The position numbers and the translations under genes were made by a program. The notes beneath the pieces were generated by a model that was given only the letters and a program-made list of their open reading frames with translations, was not told the DNA's origin and searched no databases. A DNA stretch of 64,000 bases from Sphingomonadales bacterium 32-65-25 (GTDB lineage: Bacteria; Pseudomonadota; Alphaproteobacteria; Sphingomonadales; Sphingomonadaceae), in NCBI GenBank assembly GCA_002280855.1, contig NCEU01000004.1, forward strand, positions 688 to 64,687, written 5' to 3'. Each line of letters opens with the position of its first letter. Within the stretch, counting starts at the first letter, position 1. Below are positions 13,459 to 22,724 of the stretch, piece by piece.

Positions 13459-16050
13459 CTACCTCCTCATCATCGCAGCCAGATTGGCAAAGGGCGAAGC
13501 CTCGTTCCCTCTGGCCGGGGGAACAACGTCGTCCGCCGGCGCTGACCGGCGGATGGCGGGACGTGGCCCGGCCCAAGCGAAATGCGGCGCGCCATCAACG
13601 AGGCGCGGGCGATAGCCCAATGCCCGCAGCAGCCGCGCCAACCCATCCTGCGACAGGCCAAGCGTGGAGGCCCAATTGGGATCGGGCATGAACGGGGCGC
13701 GACCATCGCGACGCTCGTGGATATGGCGCGACAGGCGATCGACCATGTCGATGCGCACCGCAATCGCGTCCTTACCCTGGCCCAGCCGCCAGAAGCCGGC
13801 GACCAACAGCACATTGGCCGGCGCTTCCACAGCCGCGCCCGACAGCGAGACCCGGCCGGGTGCCGGCAGCGGTGGCAGGCTGGTCAGTTCGCTGGCCACG
13901 GCCCACAGGGCAAGTCGCCAGCGCGTCGGTTCCGGGCGCAGCAGCGCTGGCACGAACAGATGCAGCGGGCCCATGCGGACGCCGCAGCGGCTGAACACCT
14001 GCCGGTCGGTGCGGGTCACGCCCACCAATTGTTCGGCGACATGCTCGCGGGCCAGTACGCCCAAACCTTCCACCAGTTGCACGATCAGGCCGCGCGCCGG
14101 CGCGGAAACCTCGCCGCGAAGCGCCTGCACCTTGGCCAGCGGTGCCGCGACATGGGCGATGGCTTCACCCACAAAACGCTCCAACCGCTCCTGCACACGG
14201 CGGCGATCATCCGGGCTCAGCGCCGCCACAGCACGATCAAGCTCTACCCTGGGCGTCAGTGCATCGCGGCCCTTCCGCAGCACCGCCACCCGCGCGCCCT
14301 GCCACAACAGACGCGGCGGCAGGCTGCCATCGAAATCCAGGGTGAATTCACTGTCTGCCGCGGCGGCAAGCTGCTTGGCCCGGGCGCCAAGTTCGCGGGA
14401 CAAATGGCGTTCGGCCGCCGCCAGCAGCAGCCGTTGCTCGCCGGCCCGGGCCGCTGCATCGGCGGTGAAGCGGAAACCATCGAGGCGGCCGATCACTTCG
14501 CCATCCACTGTAACCCCGCCATCGGCCTCGATCAGCACATGGGCCGATACCCCGCGCGCCTTCAGATCCTTGAGCAGCACAGCGGTGCGGCGATCGACGA
14601 AGCGCTGGGTCAGCGCGCCGTGCAGCGCGTCGGACAGGCGATCTTCGAGGGCACGGGTGCGTTCTGCCCAATGCGCGGGATTGTCGAGCCAGTCGGGCCG
14701 GTGCGCGATATAGGTCCAGGTGCGCGCCGCCGCGATGCGATCGGCAATCGCCTCCACGTCACCCGTCATCCGATCGAGATGGGCGATTTCCGCGGCGATC
14801 CAGGCATCGGGCAGATGGCCGCGGGCTTCGGTGAGATGCCGGAACACCCGGCCCACCAACCGCGTGTGCGCTTCCACCCCGGTCTTGCGGTAATCGGGCA
14901 GGCTGCACGCCTGCCACAGCCGGAACAGTCCGCGTTCGCCCAGCAGCCTGTTGCTGGCACGCTCCATCACCCACGGCTCGCCGGCCAAGCGCTTCAGGAC
15001 GCCCAAATCGATGGCATCATCCGACCGCACCAGCTCGGGGCGCGGCGTGCGGGCGTCCATGGTCGCCACCAGCTTGGGCAGGCTGGTAAAATCGAGATCG
15101 GTGTTGCGCCAGACAAGATGGGACAGCGGCTCGAAGCGGTGTTCCTCAAGCCCTTCGATTTCCTCGGGCGTGAAGCTGCAATTGGCCTCACTGCCCAATT
15201 GCACGGTGCCAAACGTGCCATCGCGCTGGTGGCGACCGGCGCGGCCGGCGATCTGCGCCATTTCCGAAAGCTTGAGCCGGCGCTGGCGCTTGCCGTCGAA
15301 CTTGCCCAAGGCGGCGAAGGCGACATGGGAGATATCCATGTTGAGTCCCATGCCGATGGCATCGGTGGCGACGAGATAATCGACCTCGCCGGACTGATAC
15401 ATGGCCACCTGGGCATTGCGGGTGCGCGGCGAGAGCGAACCCATCACCACCGCAGCACCACCCTTTTGCCGACGCAGCATTTCGGCGATGGCATAGACTT
15501 CGGCGGCCGTGAACGCGACGATCGCGGTGCGGCGCGGCAGGCGGGACAGCTTTTTCGGCCCGGCATAGGCCAGCGTGGAAAAGCGCGGCCGGGTGATGAT
15601 CTCGGCTTCCGGGATCAACTTCCGGATCAACGGCCGCAGCGTTTCCGAACCCAGGATCATGGTCTCGGCATAGCCACGCGCCCGCAGCAGGCGATCGGTG
15701 AACACATGTCCGCGCTCGGGATCGGCGCCCATCTGGCCTTCGTCGATCGCCATGAAGGCGACTTCACGATCCAGCGGCATCGATTCAACCGTGCACAGGA
15801 ACCAGCGCGCGCCCGGCGGCACGATCTTTTCCTCGCCGGTGATCAGCGCGACAGAGGCAGCGCCTTTGGCCGCCACCACTTTTTCATAGACTTCGCGGGC
15901 CAGCAGCCGCAGCGGAAATCCGATCATGCCGCTGGTGTGACCGCACAAGCGTTCGACCGCGAGGTGTGTCTTGCCGGTGTTGGTGGGGCCCAGCACGGCC
16001 GTGATCCGGCTGTTGCCATTGCTGGCGGGCGAGGCGATGAACCGGTTCAC
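13459..16050 (-). CDS. Suv3-like ATP-dependent RNA helicase
   Basis: An 863-aa superfamily-2 helicase. Walker A GPTNTGKT is at residues 21-28, the Walker B box DEGQ at 103-106, and motif VI in QIAGRAGRHQRDG. The order of motifs, and MPLDREVAFMAIDEGQM, resemble the Suv3/mitochondrial degradosome helicases found in alphaproteobacteria. The long C-terminal half has no motif that I recognise. A role in RNA turnover is inferred from the family. The coupled S4 protein downstream fits an RNA-related role. Confidence 0.9.
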   Translation of the reverse strand: MNRFIASPASNGNSRITAVLGPTNTGKTHLAVERLCGHTSGMIGFPLRLLAREVYEKVVAAKGAASVALITGEEKIVPPGARWFLCTVESMPLDREVAFMAIDEGQMGADPERGHVFTDRLLRARGYAETMILGSETLRPLIRKLIPEAEIITRPRFSTLAYAGPKKLSRLPRRTAIVAFTAAEVYAIAEMLRRQKGGAAVVMGSLSPRTRNAQVAMYQSGEVDYLVATDAIGMGLNMDISHVAFAALGKFDGKRQRRLKLSEMAQIAGRAGRHQRDGTFGTVQLGSEANCSFTPEEIEGLEEHRFEPLSHLVWRNTDLDFTSLPKLVATMDARTPRPELVRSDDAIDLGVLKRLAGEPWVMERASNRLLGERGLFRLWQACSLPDYRKTGVEAHTRLVGRVFRHLTEARGHLPDAWIAAEIAHLDRMTGDVEAIADRIAAARTWTYIAHRPDWLDNPAHWAERTRALEDRLSDALHGALTQRFVDRRTAVLLKDLKARGVSAHVLIEADGGVTVDGEVIGRLDGFRFTADAAARAGEQRLLLAAAERHLSRELGARAKQLAAAADSEFTLDFDGSLPPRLLWQGARVAVLRKGRDALTPRVELDRAVAALSPDDRRRVQERLERFVGEAIAHVAAPLAKVQALRGEVSAPARGLIVQLVEGLGVLAREHVAEQLVGVTRTDRQVFSRCGVRMGPLHLFVPALLRPEPTRWRLALWAVASELTSLPPLPAPGRVSLSGAAVEAPANVLLVAGFWRLGQGKDAIAVRIDMVDRLSRHIHERRDGRAPFMPDPNWASTLGLSQDGLARLLRALGYRPRLVDGAPHFAWAGPRPAIRRSAPADDVVPPARGNEASPFANLAAMMRR

Positions 16051-16397
16051 CTGTCAGATCTGGAGCGTAGCAAGCGCAGCGGCAAGAGCCTGTGGCAATC
16101 GGACCCTGGGCCCGGTGGGCCCACCCGTTGCCGGTGACGCATCAGCCACCCCATCATGTACAGCCTGCGCGGTTGTGCATGGACATGAAGGTGACACGAG
16201 TGAATCGGCGGCGCAAGTGACCGTATAATGACGGCGGCTCGTCCCAGTTGACTTGTCCCCAGATTGTTGTCGGATTGACACGGCGACTCGCGAGAGGCAA
16301 ATCAACCACAGACACGCTGGAAACGAATTTATCCGGCAAGAGTAGATAGTTAACCGTTCGTAAAGACGGATTGGCCGTCGGCACTGGGGGATCGGGC
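16051..16397. other. Divergent intergenic region with CtrA-like box
   Basis: About 347 bp between the divergent helicase and M23 peptidase genes. A TTAA-N7-TAAA site (16350-16364, TTAACCGTTCGTAAA) is one base off the CtrA consensus TTAA-N7-TTAA and has the CC usual after the first half. A TTGACA at 16275-16280 could be a -35 box but its -10 partner is poor. No RNA gene was recognised. Confidence 0.4.
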
Positions 16398-17927
16398 TTG
16401 TATCAACCGGGATTTCAGCCGGCAGTCGGAGGCAGCATTGCGCTGCCGGGCTCGCTGTCTGCGCCCGGCGAGCGCTTGGCCCGCGCTGGCCGGGCGCTCG
16501 CCCGCGCCGCAGATGCCGAGCGTTTGCGACTTGCCGATGATTGGCAGCGCCTGCGCCGCGCCGCCGCGCAAGGCGACATTGATCTGGACCTTGGTTCCGC
16601 CATCGGTAGCCGCCGCTGGTGGATGAAGCTGGCGGCCTGCACGGCACTGGTGGGCGGCGCCATGTTGGCCGGCAGTATCGTGCCCCCCCTGTACGAGGCT
16701 GCACCCGCCCCACTGACACCCGCCCAACGCGACGAAGCGCGGGCCTATAATATCGCGCCGCTGGTGTTTGGCGGTGTTTCGGGCGTGAGCCCGCGCGTTG
16801 ATCCAAGCCAGTTGCGCCCTTTGGCCGAAGCGCCGGAACGGCCGCGCGTTGAACGCAGTGTCACCATCGGCCGGCGCGGGTTGGCGGGTGCGCTGCGAAA
16901 TGCCGGCGTTGGCGCAGCCGAGGTGGCCGAAGTGACCAGGCTGCTGGCCGGGCTGAACCCCGGCGGCAGCGCCCGGGCCGAACTGGTGCTGGGCCGGCGC
17001 GAAACCAAATCGGTGCCGCGCCCGCTCGAAAGCCTGGCCCTGCGGGCCGCGTTCGATCTTCGGGTGGAAATCAGCCGCGGCGACGGCGGCCTTATCCTGA
17101 AGCGCATTCCTATCAGGGTTGATTCCACCCCGCTGCGGGTAAGTGCCCCGGTGAGCGGCAGCCTCAACCGCGCGCTGCGCAGTGCCGGCATTCCCGCCGG
17201 GCAGGCGGCCGAGTTCATCAAGCAGATGCGCCACGTCGTCGATTTCCAGCGTGGTCTCGGCAAGGCCGACCGGTTCGATATCATCATCGAACAGGACCGC
17301 GCCGAAACCGGCGAGGTCCGCAACGGCAAATTGCTGTTTGGCGCGCTCGCTCGCAAGGGCCGCGACCCGGTGGAAATCGGCCTGTGGAAGGGCGAATATT
17401 ATCAGGCCAGCGGCGAAGGCGTGAAGAAGGGCCTGATGAAGACGCCCGTTGATGGCGCCCGCATGACGAGCAGCTTCGGCATGCGACTGCACCCGGTGCT
17501 GGGCTTTTCCCGGATGCACAAGGGCGTGGATTTCAACGCTGGCCACGGCCAAACGATCATGGCGGCCGGTGGCGGCACGGTCAGCTTTGCCGGCTGGCAT
17601 GGAGGCCACGGCAAATATGTGATGATCCGCCACAACAAGGATCTCGCCACCGCCTATGCCCACATGAGCCGCATCGACGTGCGGCCGGGCCAGCGCATCG
17701 GCCAGGGCCAGCGCATCGGCGCGGTGGGCTCCACCGGGCTTTCGACTGGGCCGCACCTGCATTACGAGGTCTGGCTGCGCGGCAAGGCGGTGAACCCGGT
17801 AAGCCTGCGCTTCATCGGCGGCGCCGAACTGGGTGGTCGCGACTTGAATGACTTCCAGCGCCAGATGAACCGCTGGCGCGCGCTGGACAGCACCGGTGCT
17901 GCACCGAAGGCCGTCACCGCCGACTGA
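16398..17927 (+). CDS. M23 family metallopeptidase (membrane-anchored)
   Basis: A 509-aa protein with one transmembrane helix near residues 82-100 (LAACTALVGGAMLAGSIVPP), an uncharacterised middle region, and a C-terminal peptidase M23/LytM domain. The zinc-site motifs are HPVLGFSRMHKGVDFNA and, later, GPHLHYEVWL (HxH). Such enzymes cut peptidoglycan cross-links, or act as activators if degenerate; here the motifs are complete. TTG at 16398 has GGGGGA six bases before it; a TTG nine codons earlier (16371) is the alternative. A CtrA-like box upstream would fit control by the cell cycle. Confidence 0.9.
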   Translation: MYQPGFQPAVGGSIALPGSLSAPGERLARAGRALARAADAERLRLADDWQRLRRAAAQGDIDLDLGSAIGSRRWWMKLAACTALVGGAMLAGSIVPPLYEAAPAPLTPAQRDEARAYNIAPLVFGGVSGVSPRVDPSQLRPLAEAPERPRVERSVTIGRRGLAGALRNAGVGAAEVAEVTRLLAGLNPGGSARAELVLGRRETKSVPRPLESLALRAAFDLRVEISRGDGGLILKRIPIRVDSTPLRVSAPVSGSLNRALRSAGIPAGQAAEFIKQMRHVVDFQRGLGKADRFDIIIEQDRAETGEVRNGKLLFGALARKGRDPVEIGLWKGEYYQASGEGVKKGLMKTPVDGARMTSSFGMRLHPVLGFSRMHKGVDFNAGHGQTIMAAGGGTVSFAGWHGGHGKYVMIRHNKDLATAYAHMSRIDVRPGQRIGQGQRIGAVGSTGLSTGPHLHYEVWLRGKAVNPVSLRFIGGAELGGRDLNDFQRQMNRWRALDSTGAAPKAVTAD

Positions 17928-17963
17928 CATTTTTTGGCCATGCTGGCCTGCCAAGGGGGCAAT

Positions 17964-18635
17964 GTGAGCCCGGTCCCCCGCATCTGCGTCCTGATCGCCG
18001 TGCTGCTGCTCCTGCCAGCCGCCGGCCCCTTGCCGCGTCCGCAGCGTCCGGTGGCCAAGGTTGTGTCTTCGGCCTGGGGTGAGGAAGCCGCGCGCGACAA
18101 GGCGGGGGAAGCCGCCGATGTGATCCGCATCGCCGGCATAAAGCCCGGCATGGCGGTGGCCGATATCGGCACTGGCGGCGGCTATTATGTGATGCGCGTG
18201 GCACCAGTGGTGGGGCCGCAGGGCCGGGTCTTTGCCCAGGATCTGTCGCCAGGCGTGCTCGAACGGGTGCGCCAGCGCACCCGCGCCGCCAACTTCACCA
18301 ATGTGCGCTTCGTGCAAGGCAGCCAGGCCAATGCCCGCCTGCCCGCCGCCAGTGTGGACGTGGCGCTCATGATCCACATGTATCACGAGATCGAGCAGCC
18401 CTATCTGCTGCTTGATCGCCTGCGCCGCAGCCTGAAACCGGGCGGCCGCATCGTGGTCGTCGATCTCGACCGCCCGTCCGAAGAGCATGGCATGCCAAAG
18501 GCGCTGCTCGCCTGCGAGGTGAAGGCGGTGGGCTATGAGCTGATCAGCATGACCGACATAAAGCAGGGGTATGTCGCAATGTTTCGTCCCGGCGTGCGGC
18601 CGCGCCCCGAAACCGTGAAGGCCTGCCGCGGCTGA
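17964..18635 (+). CDS. Class I methyltransferase-like protein with signal sequence
   Basis: A 223-aa protein with an N-terminal hydrophobic segment (ICVLIAVLLLLPAAGPL) followed by a SAM-methyltransferase fold. Motif I is VADIGTGGGYY (residues 65-75), with the acidic VFAQDLSP after strand 2 and the late LKPGGRIVVVDLDRP. A methyltransferase behind a signal peptide is unexpected because SAM is cytoplasmic; similar exported proteins occur in other Proteobacteria and their role is unknown. The GTG at 17964 is preceded by AAGGGGG, which favours it over an ATG ten codons earlier. Confidence 0.8.
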   Translation: MSPVPRICVLIAVLLLLPAAGPLPRPQRPVAKVVSSAWGEEAARDKAGEAADVIRIAGIKPGMAVADIGTGGGYYVMRVAPVVGPQGRVFAQDLSPGVLERVRQRTRAANFTNVRFVQGSQANARLPAASVDVALMIHMYHEIEQPYLLLDRLRRSLKPGGRIVVVDLDRPSEEHGMPKALLACEVKAVGYELISMTDIKQGYVAMFRPGVRPRPETVKACRG

Positions 18636-18687
18636 GGGGGCGACTTGCCGCATTTGCGGCCAGCGTGAGGCATGACAGGCAGGCGCC

Positions 18688-19116
18688 ATGTCGAAAACCC
18701 CGCCGATCGTGTTGTTCTATGGCCTTGCCGGGCTGATTCCGTTCCTGGTGCCGCCACTGGCCACCCTCGCCTTCCCCGATTTCCGCTGGCAGTTCACCGA
18801 AGCACTGTTGTGGTGGGCCGCCATCATCCTGTCCTTCCTGGGCGGCGCGCGCTGGGGCGCAGCAGTGCAGAATTCCCAGCCAGCCCCCGGCCTGATCGGG
18901 CTGACCATGCTGCCCAGCATCATCGGCTGGCTGGTGCTGCTCGCCCCGCCCAAATTTCGCGTGGTTCAGTTGCTGGCGCTGGCCGCCGCGCTGCTGGTGC
19001 ATTTGCTGTGGGACTGGACATCCCGCACCCTGCCAGGCTGGTATGGACGGCTGCGGCTGCTGCTCACCAGCGGCGCGGTGGCGGCGCTGGGCTGGCAGGC
19101 CGCCTTGCAGGGCTGA
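18688..19116 (+). CDS. DUF3429 domain-containing membrane protein
   Basis: A 142-aa protein with four to five hydrophobic helices. The segment WWAAIILSFLGGARWG is the DUF3429 hallmark. It is an inner-membrane protein of unknown function found in many Proteobacteria. It has a short gap from the methyltransferase gene and may share its transcript. Confidence 0.85.
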   Translation: MSKTPPIVLFYGLAGLIPFLVPPLATLAFPDFRWQFTEALLWWAAIILSFLGGARWGAAVQNSQPAPGLIGLTMLPSIIGWLVLLAPPKFRVVQLLALAAALLVHLLWDWTSRTLPGWYGRLRLLLTSGAVAALGWQAALQG

Positions 19117-19219
19117 ATCGGCCCGCTTTCGACAGATTTTCCGCATTTCGTGCGTTTTCGACCGCCACCATCCCGAATTTTCAACCGAGTGTAGCCGGCC
19201 ACGGCGCTGTCGGACGGAC

Positions 19220-20095
19220 TCAGGCGCTCCAGCGCGCGAAGATGGCGGTGGGCAGCAGCAGCCCGCGGGTTTCTTCCCGGATCGCCATGTCGCCCACTTC
19301 GATGCTGCCGCCACGCGGACCCATTGCCTGGTCCACCAGCGGGTGGAGCGCGAGGGCAGACATGCGGATGGCATAGACGGTAAGCACGAAGAAGCGCGCA
19401 TCATCCGCCAGCAGTTGCCGGGCAAGATCGACCAGTTCCGGCAGATCGCGTTCCAGCTGCCACACCTCGCCATCGGGGCCGCGGCCATATTTGGGCGGAT
19501 CAAAGATCAGGCCGTGATATTTGGCGCCGCGCCGCACCTCGCGGCGAAGGAATTTCAGCGCATCATCGATGATCCATCGCACCGGCGCATCGCCCAGGCC
19601 CGATAGGGCGGCATTCTCGCGGGCGGCCGCCACGCTTTTCTTGCTGGCATCAACGTGCGTCACCTGCGCACCGGCCCGCGCCGCAATCAGGCTGCCGACG
19701 CCGGTATAGCCAAACATGTTCATCACCCGATCGCCGGGCTTGATGCGGCTGGCCAGCCAATCGAACTGGGCGCCCATGTCGGGAAAAAAGCCGAGGTGGC
19801 GGAAGGGCGTGTTGTTGGCCCAGAAACTGATCTCTCCTCCCGGCGATGGCCGCTTCATGGCCCAGCGCTCGGGCACATTGGACGAAAGCTGCCAGCGGCC
19901 GCCGCCCTCTTCATCGCTGCCGCCGATGAACTCGCCATCGGCCTTCCAGTCGGCACTGGCCGGCGCCCACATCGCCTGCGGTTCCGGGCGGACGAAGCGG
20001 AAGCGGCCATAGCGTTCCAGCTTGCGGCCGTGGCCCGAGTCGATCAGACCGAAATCGGCCCAGGGTTCGGTGACGAGGGTGGCAAGCGCGGTCAT
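19220..20095 (-). CDS. Class I SAM-dependent rRNA methyltransferase-like protein
   Basis: A 291-aa enzyme of the RlmI/RlmK-like group. Motif I is VMNMFGYTGVGSLIAARAGA, the acidic residue follows in VTHVDASKKSV, and the catalytic FDPPKYGRG (DPPK) is the cytosine-C5/N-type signature. The PUA domain that is present in RlmI is absent, as in the short alphaproteobacterial forms. Its target is probably RNA, but the site is unknown. It starts inside the M16 peptidase stop (ATGA overlap), the last gene of the run from coxB. Confidence 0.85.
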   Translation of the reverse strand: MTALATLVTEPWADFGLIDSGHGRKLERYGRFRFVRPEPQAMWAPASADWKADGEFIGGSDEEGGGRWQLSSNVPERWAMKRPSPGGEISFWANNTPFRHLGFFPDMGAQFDWLASRIKPGDRVMNMFGYTGVGSLIAARAGAQVTHVDASKKSVAAARENAALSGLGDAPVRWIIDDALKFLRREVRRGAKYHGLIFDPPKYGRGPDGEVWQLERDLPELVDLARQLLADDARFFVLTVYAIRMSALALHPLVDQAMGPRGGSIEVGDMAIREETRGLLLPTAIFARWSA

Positions 20096-21324
20096 GCAGC
20101 CGCCTTGTGCCGCCCGATCTCGGCGCGGGCCGGAGCATAGGACAGCATGGCAACACCGGCAGCGCGGGCGGCATCAACAGTGACCGCTTCGATACGGGCA
20201 ACCAGTTCGGCAGGCGGCAGGAAGCGGCCGTGCACGATCAGGCTGCGGCCGAGATAGTCTGACGCGCCTTGCGGGCCTTCCAGGGCCATCAACAGCCCGG
20301 CGACAGCCTGCGCCCGGGCGCGATTGAGTTCCGCCTGCTCAAGGCCCGCTGCTGTTTCATGCAGCACCGTCATGATCAGATCACGCGCGGCGGCGGCCTG
20401 CTTGGGATCGGTGGCGGCGTGGACGCTCATCAGGCCGGCATCGACATAGGGCTGCAACGAAGCCGAAACAGTGTAGGCCAGCCCGCGTTCTTCGCGGACC
20501 TGCTGGAACAGGCGGGACGACATGCCGCCGCCCGCCGCCAGCGTGAACAGTAGCGCGGCATCCTGCGCCGGATCATGATGGCCGGGGGCGGCCCAGCCCG
20601 CCGTCAGCTGCGCCTGCTCGATGCGGCGGGCATCGTGGTGGCGACCGGGATGGAAGCGCACGTTGTCGCCAGCCGGTGACGGATTGCGGCCGGCAGCTGC
20701 CGGGAACGCGGCTTCGGCGAGCCGGCACAGTTCGGCGTGATCAACTTTGCCGGCAGCCACGAGGGTGAGCCGTTGCGGCGCATAATGATCGGCCTGCCAG
20801 CCGATCAGATCATCGCGGGTGATTCGCGCCAGGCTGGCTTCATCACCCAGGATGGAGCGGCCCAGCGCCTGTTCCGGGAAGGCGGCTTCCTGCAGATGAT
20901 CGAACACGATGTCGTCCGGCGTGTCGCGGGCTTCGCCGAGCTCCTGCAGCACGACTTCCTTTTCGCGGACGATATCGTCTGCATCAAAGCGCGCGCCAGA
21001 AACCAGATCGGCGATCAGGTCCACGCCCAGCGCCAGATCGCGGGCCAGCAGGCGGGCGTGGAACATGGTGGTGTCGCGGCTGGTCCAGGCGTTGAGCTGG
21101 CCACCCACATCCTCCATCTCCTCAGCGATGGCGCGGGCAGAGCGGCGCTTTGTGCCCTTGAACACCATGTGCTCGAACAGGTGGGCGAGGCCGTTCAGTT
21201 CCGGCCGCTCGAAGCGCGAGCCGGTTTCGGCGGTGACCGCAACGGCGGCGGTTTCGAGGCCGGGCAGCGCCCAACTGGCGACGCGCAAGCCGTTATCGAG
21301 GATGCTGATCTGTGGCTCGGTCAT
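20092..21324 (-). CDS. M16 family zinc peptidase (processing-peptidase-like)
   Basis: A 410-aa protein with the inverted zinc motif HLFEH (His48, Glu51, His52) in NGLAHLFEHMVFKGT, and the distal Glu region EKEVVLQELGEARD. The C-terminal half-domain holds GGGMSSRLFQQVREERGLAYTVSAS, the R-Y pair of mitochondrial processing peptidase beta. It matches the soluble alphaproteobacterial M16 peptidase commonly beside thrC. Start and stop both overlap neighbours by four bases, so translation is coupled to thrC. Confidence 0.94.
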   Translation of the reverse strand: MTEPQISILDNGLRVASWALPGLETAAVAVTAETGSRFERPELNGLAHLFEHMVFKGTKRRSARAIAEEMEDVGGQLNAWTSRDTTMFHARLLARDLALGVDLIADLVSGARFDADDIVREKEVVLQELGEARDTPDDIVFDHLQEAAFPEQALGRSILGDEASLARITRDDLIGWQADHYAPQRLTLVAAGKVDHAELCRLAEAAFPAAAGRNPSPAGDNVRFHPGRHHDARRIEQAQLTAGWAAPGHHDPAQDAALLFTLAAGGGMSSRLFQQVREERGLAYTVSASLQPYVDAGLMSVHAATDPKQAAAARDLIMTVLHETAAGLEQAELNRARAQAVAGLLMALEGPQGASDYLGRSLIVHGRFLPPAELVARIEAVTVDAARAAGVAMLSYAPARAEIGRHKAAA

Positions 21325-22712
21325 TTGGCGCGTGCACGTTCCGCGATATAGGCTTCGATTGCCTGCAATTGGGCGGGAGCGACGTCATAGCGTTCGGTCC
21401 GCGTCATCAGATCGGCCAGGCGGGCCGGCAGATCGGGGTGGACGCCGGTTGCCGCCTGCACCGCCGCCGGGAACTTGGCCGGGTGGGCGGTGGCGAGTGT
21501 GACCGTCGGGGCATTGCCCGTATCACGGCGGGCGGCGGCAAGGCCGATGGCCGTGTGCGGATCGAGCAGTTCGCCAGTGCTTGCCAGCGCCCAGCGCATT
21601 GTGTCGGTCATCTCGTCAGCGTCCACACGGGCGGAGGTGAACAGGCCGGCGGCCTTGGCGCGCCAGCTTTCCGGCAGGGAGAGTTTCTTTTTCGCCTCGA
21701 ACTCGGCCATTGCGGCGGCCAAGGCTGCACCATCGCGGCCTGAAAGGTCGAACAGCAGCCGCTCGAAATTGGAGGAGACCTGGATATCCATCGACGGCGC
21801 ATCGGTGGGGGAAACCGTGCCGGCGCTGTAATCACCGCTGGTCAGCGCGCGGTGGAGAATATCGTTGCGGTTGGTGGCGACCACCAGTCGTTCGATGGGC
21901 AGGCCCATTTGCGCCGCGACATAGCCCGCGAACACATCACCGAAATTGCCGGTGGGCACAGCGTAGGACACGGCGCGGTGCGGCGCACCCAGCGACAGGG
22001 CGGACGTGAAATAATAGACGACCTGGAACAGCAGCCGCGCCCAGTTGATGCTGTTCACCGCGGCCAGCGGGAAGCGGGCCGCGAACGCCGCATCGTTGAA
22101 CATCGCCTTCACGATGGCTTGCGCGTCATCGAAATTGCCGTCGATGGCAATATTGTGGATGTTGGAATCCAGCACCGTCGTCATCTGCCGGCGCTGCACC
22201 TCGCTCACCCGGCCATCGGGGTGCAGCATATAGACTTCCACGCCCGAGCGTCCGGCGAGCGCATCGATGGCAGCTGAGCCAGTGTCGCCGGAGGTCGCGC
22301 CAATCACGGTGATGTGCTGGCCCGATTGGGCGAGGAAGCGTTCAAACACCAGGCCAAGCGCCTGCAGGGCGACGTCCTTGAAGGCCAGTGTTGGCCCGTG
22401 GAAGAGTTCAAGCAGGAAATGCCGGTGATCGAGCTGCTTCAGCGGCGCCACGGCGGCGTGGGCGAAGCGGCCATAAGCGGCGGTGAAGATGGTCCGCAGC
22501 GCGTCTTCATCGAGCGAGGCGGCGGTGAAGCGCTGGCACACGCGCACGGCGACTTCGACATACGAGAGGCCGGCCATGGCCGCGATCTCGGTTTCCGAAA
22601 AGCGCGGCCATGATTCGGGCACATACAGCCCGCCATCGCTGGCCAGGCCGGCCAGCGTAGCGGCTTCGAAATCGAGGATCGGGGCGACACCCCGTGTGGA
22701 GACATAGCGCAT
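21321..22712 (-). CDS. thrC: Threonine synthase
   Basis: A 463-aa PLP enzyme converting O-phosphohomoserine to threonine. The PLP lysine is Lys112 in HGPTLAFKDVALQALG; phosphate-binding residues appear in GATSGDTGSAAI, and PTGNFGDVFAGYVA is typical. The N-terminus MRYVSTRG matches the family. It lies 12 bp after SURF1 and overlaps the M16 gene. Confidence 0.96.
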   Translation of the reverse strand: MRYVSTRGVAPILDFEAATLAGLASDGGLYVPESWPRFSETEIAAMAGLSYVEVAVRVCQRFTAASLDEDALRTIFTAAYGRFAHAAVAPLKQLDHRHFLLELFHGPTLAFKDVALQALGLVFERFLAQSGQHITVIGATSGDTGSAAIDALAGRSGVEVYMLHPDGRVSEVQRRQMTTVLDSNIHNIAIDGNFDDAQAIVKAMFNDAAFAARFPLAAVNSINWARLLFQVVYYFTSALSLGAPHRAVSYAVPTGNFGDVFAGYVAAQMGLPIERLVVATNRNDILHRALTSGDYSAGTVSPTDAPSMDIQVSSNFERLLFDLSGRDGAALAAAMAEFEAKKKLSLPESWRAKAAGLFTSARVDADEMTDTMRWALASTGELLDPHTAIGLAAARRDTGNAPTVTLATAHPAKFPAAVQAATGVHPDLPARLADLMTRTERYDVAPAQLQAIEAYIAERARAK

Positions 22713-22724
22713 GACGGGTTCCCG

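Noticed and set aside
13582..16137. Long open frame (851 codons, plus strand) opposite the helicase
   Set aside because: Antisense shadow of the Suv3-like helicase, without recognisable motifs.
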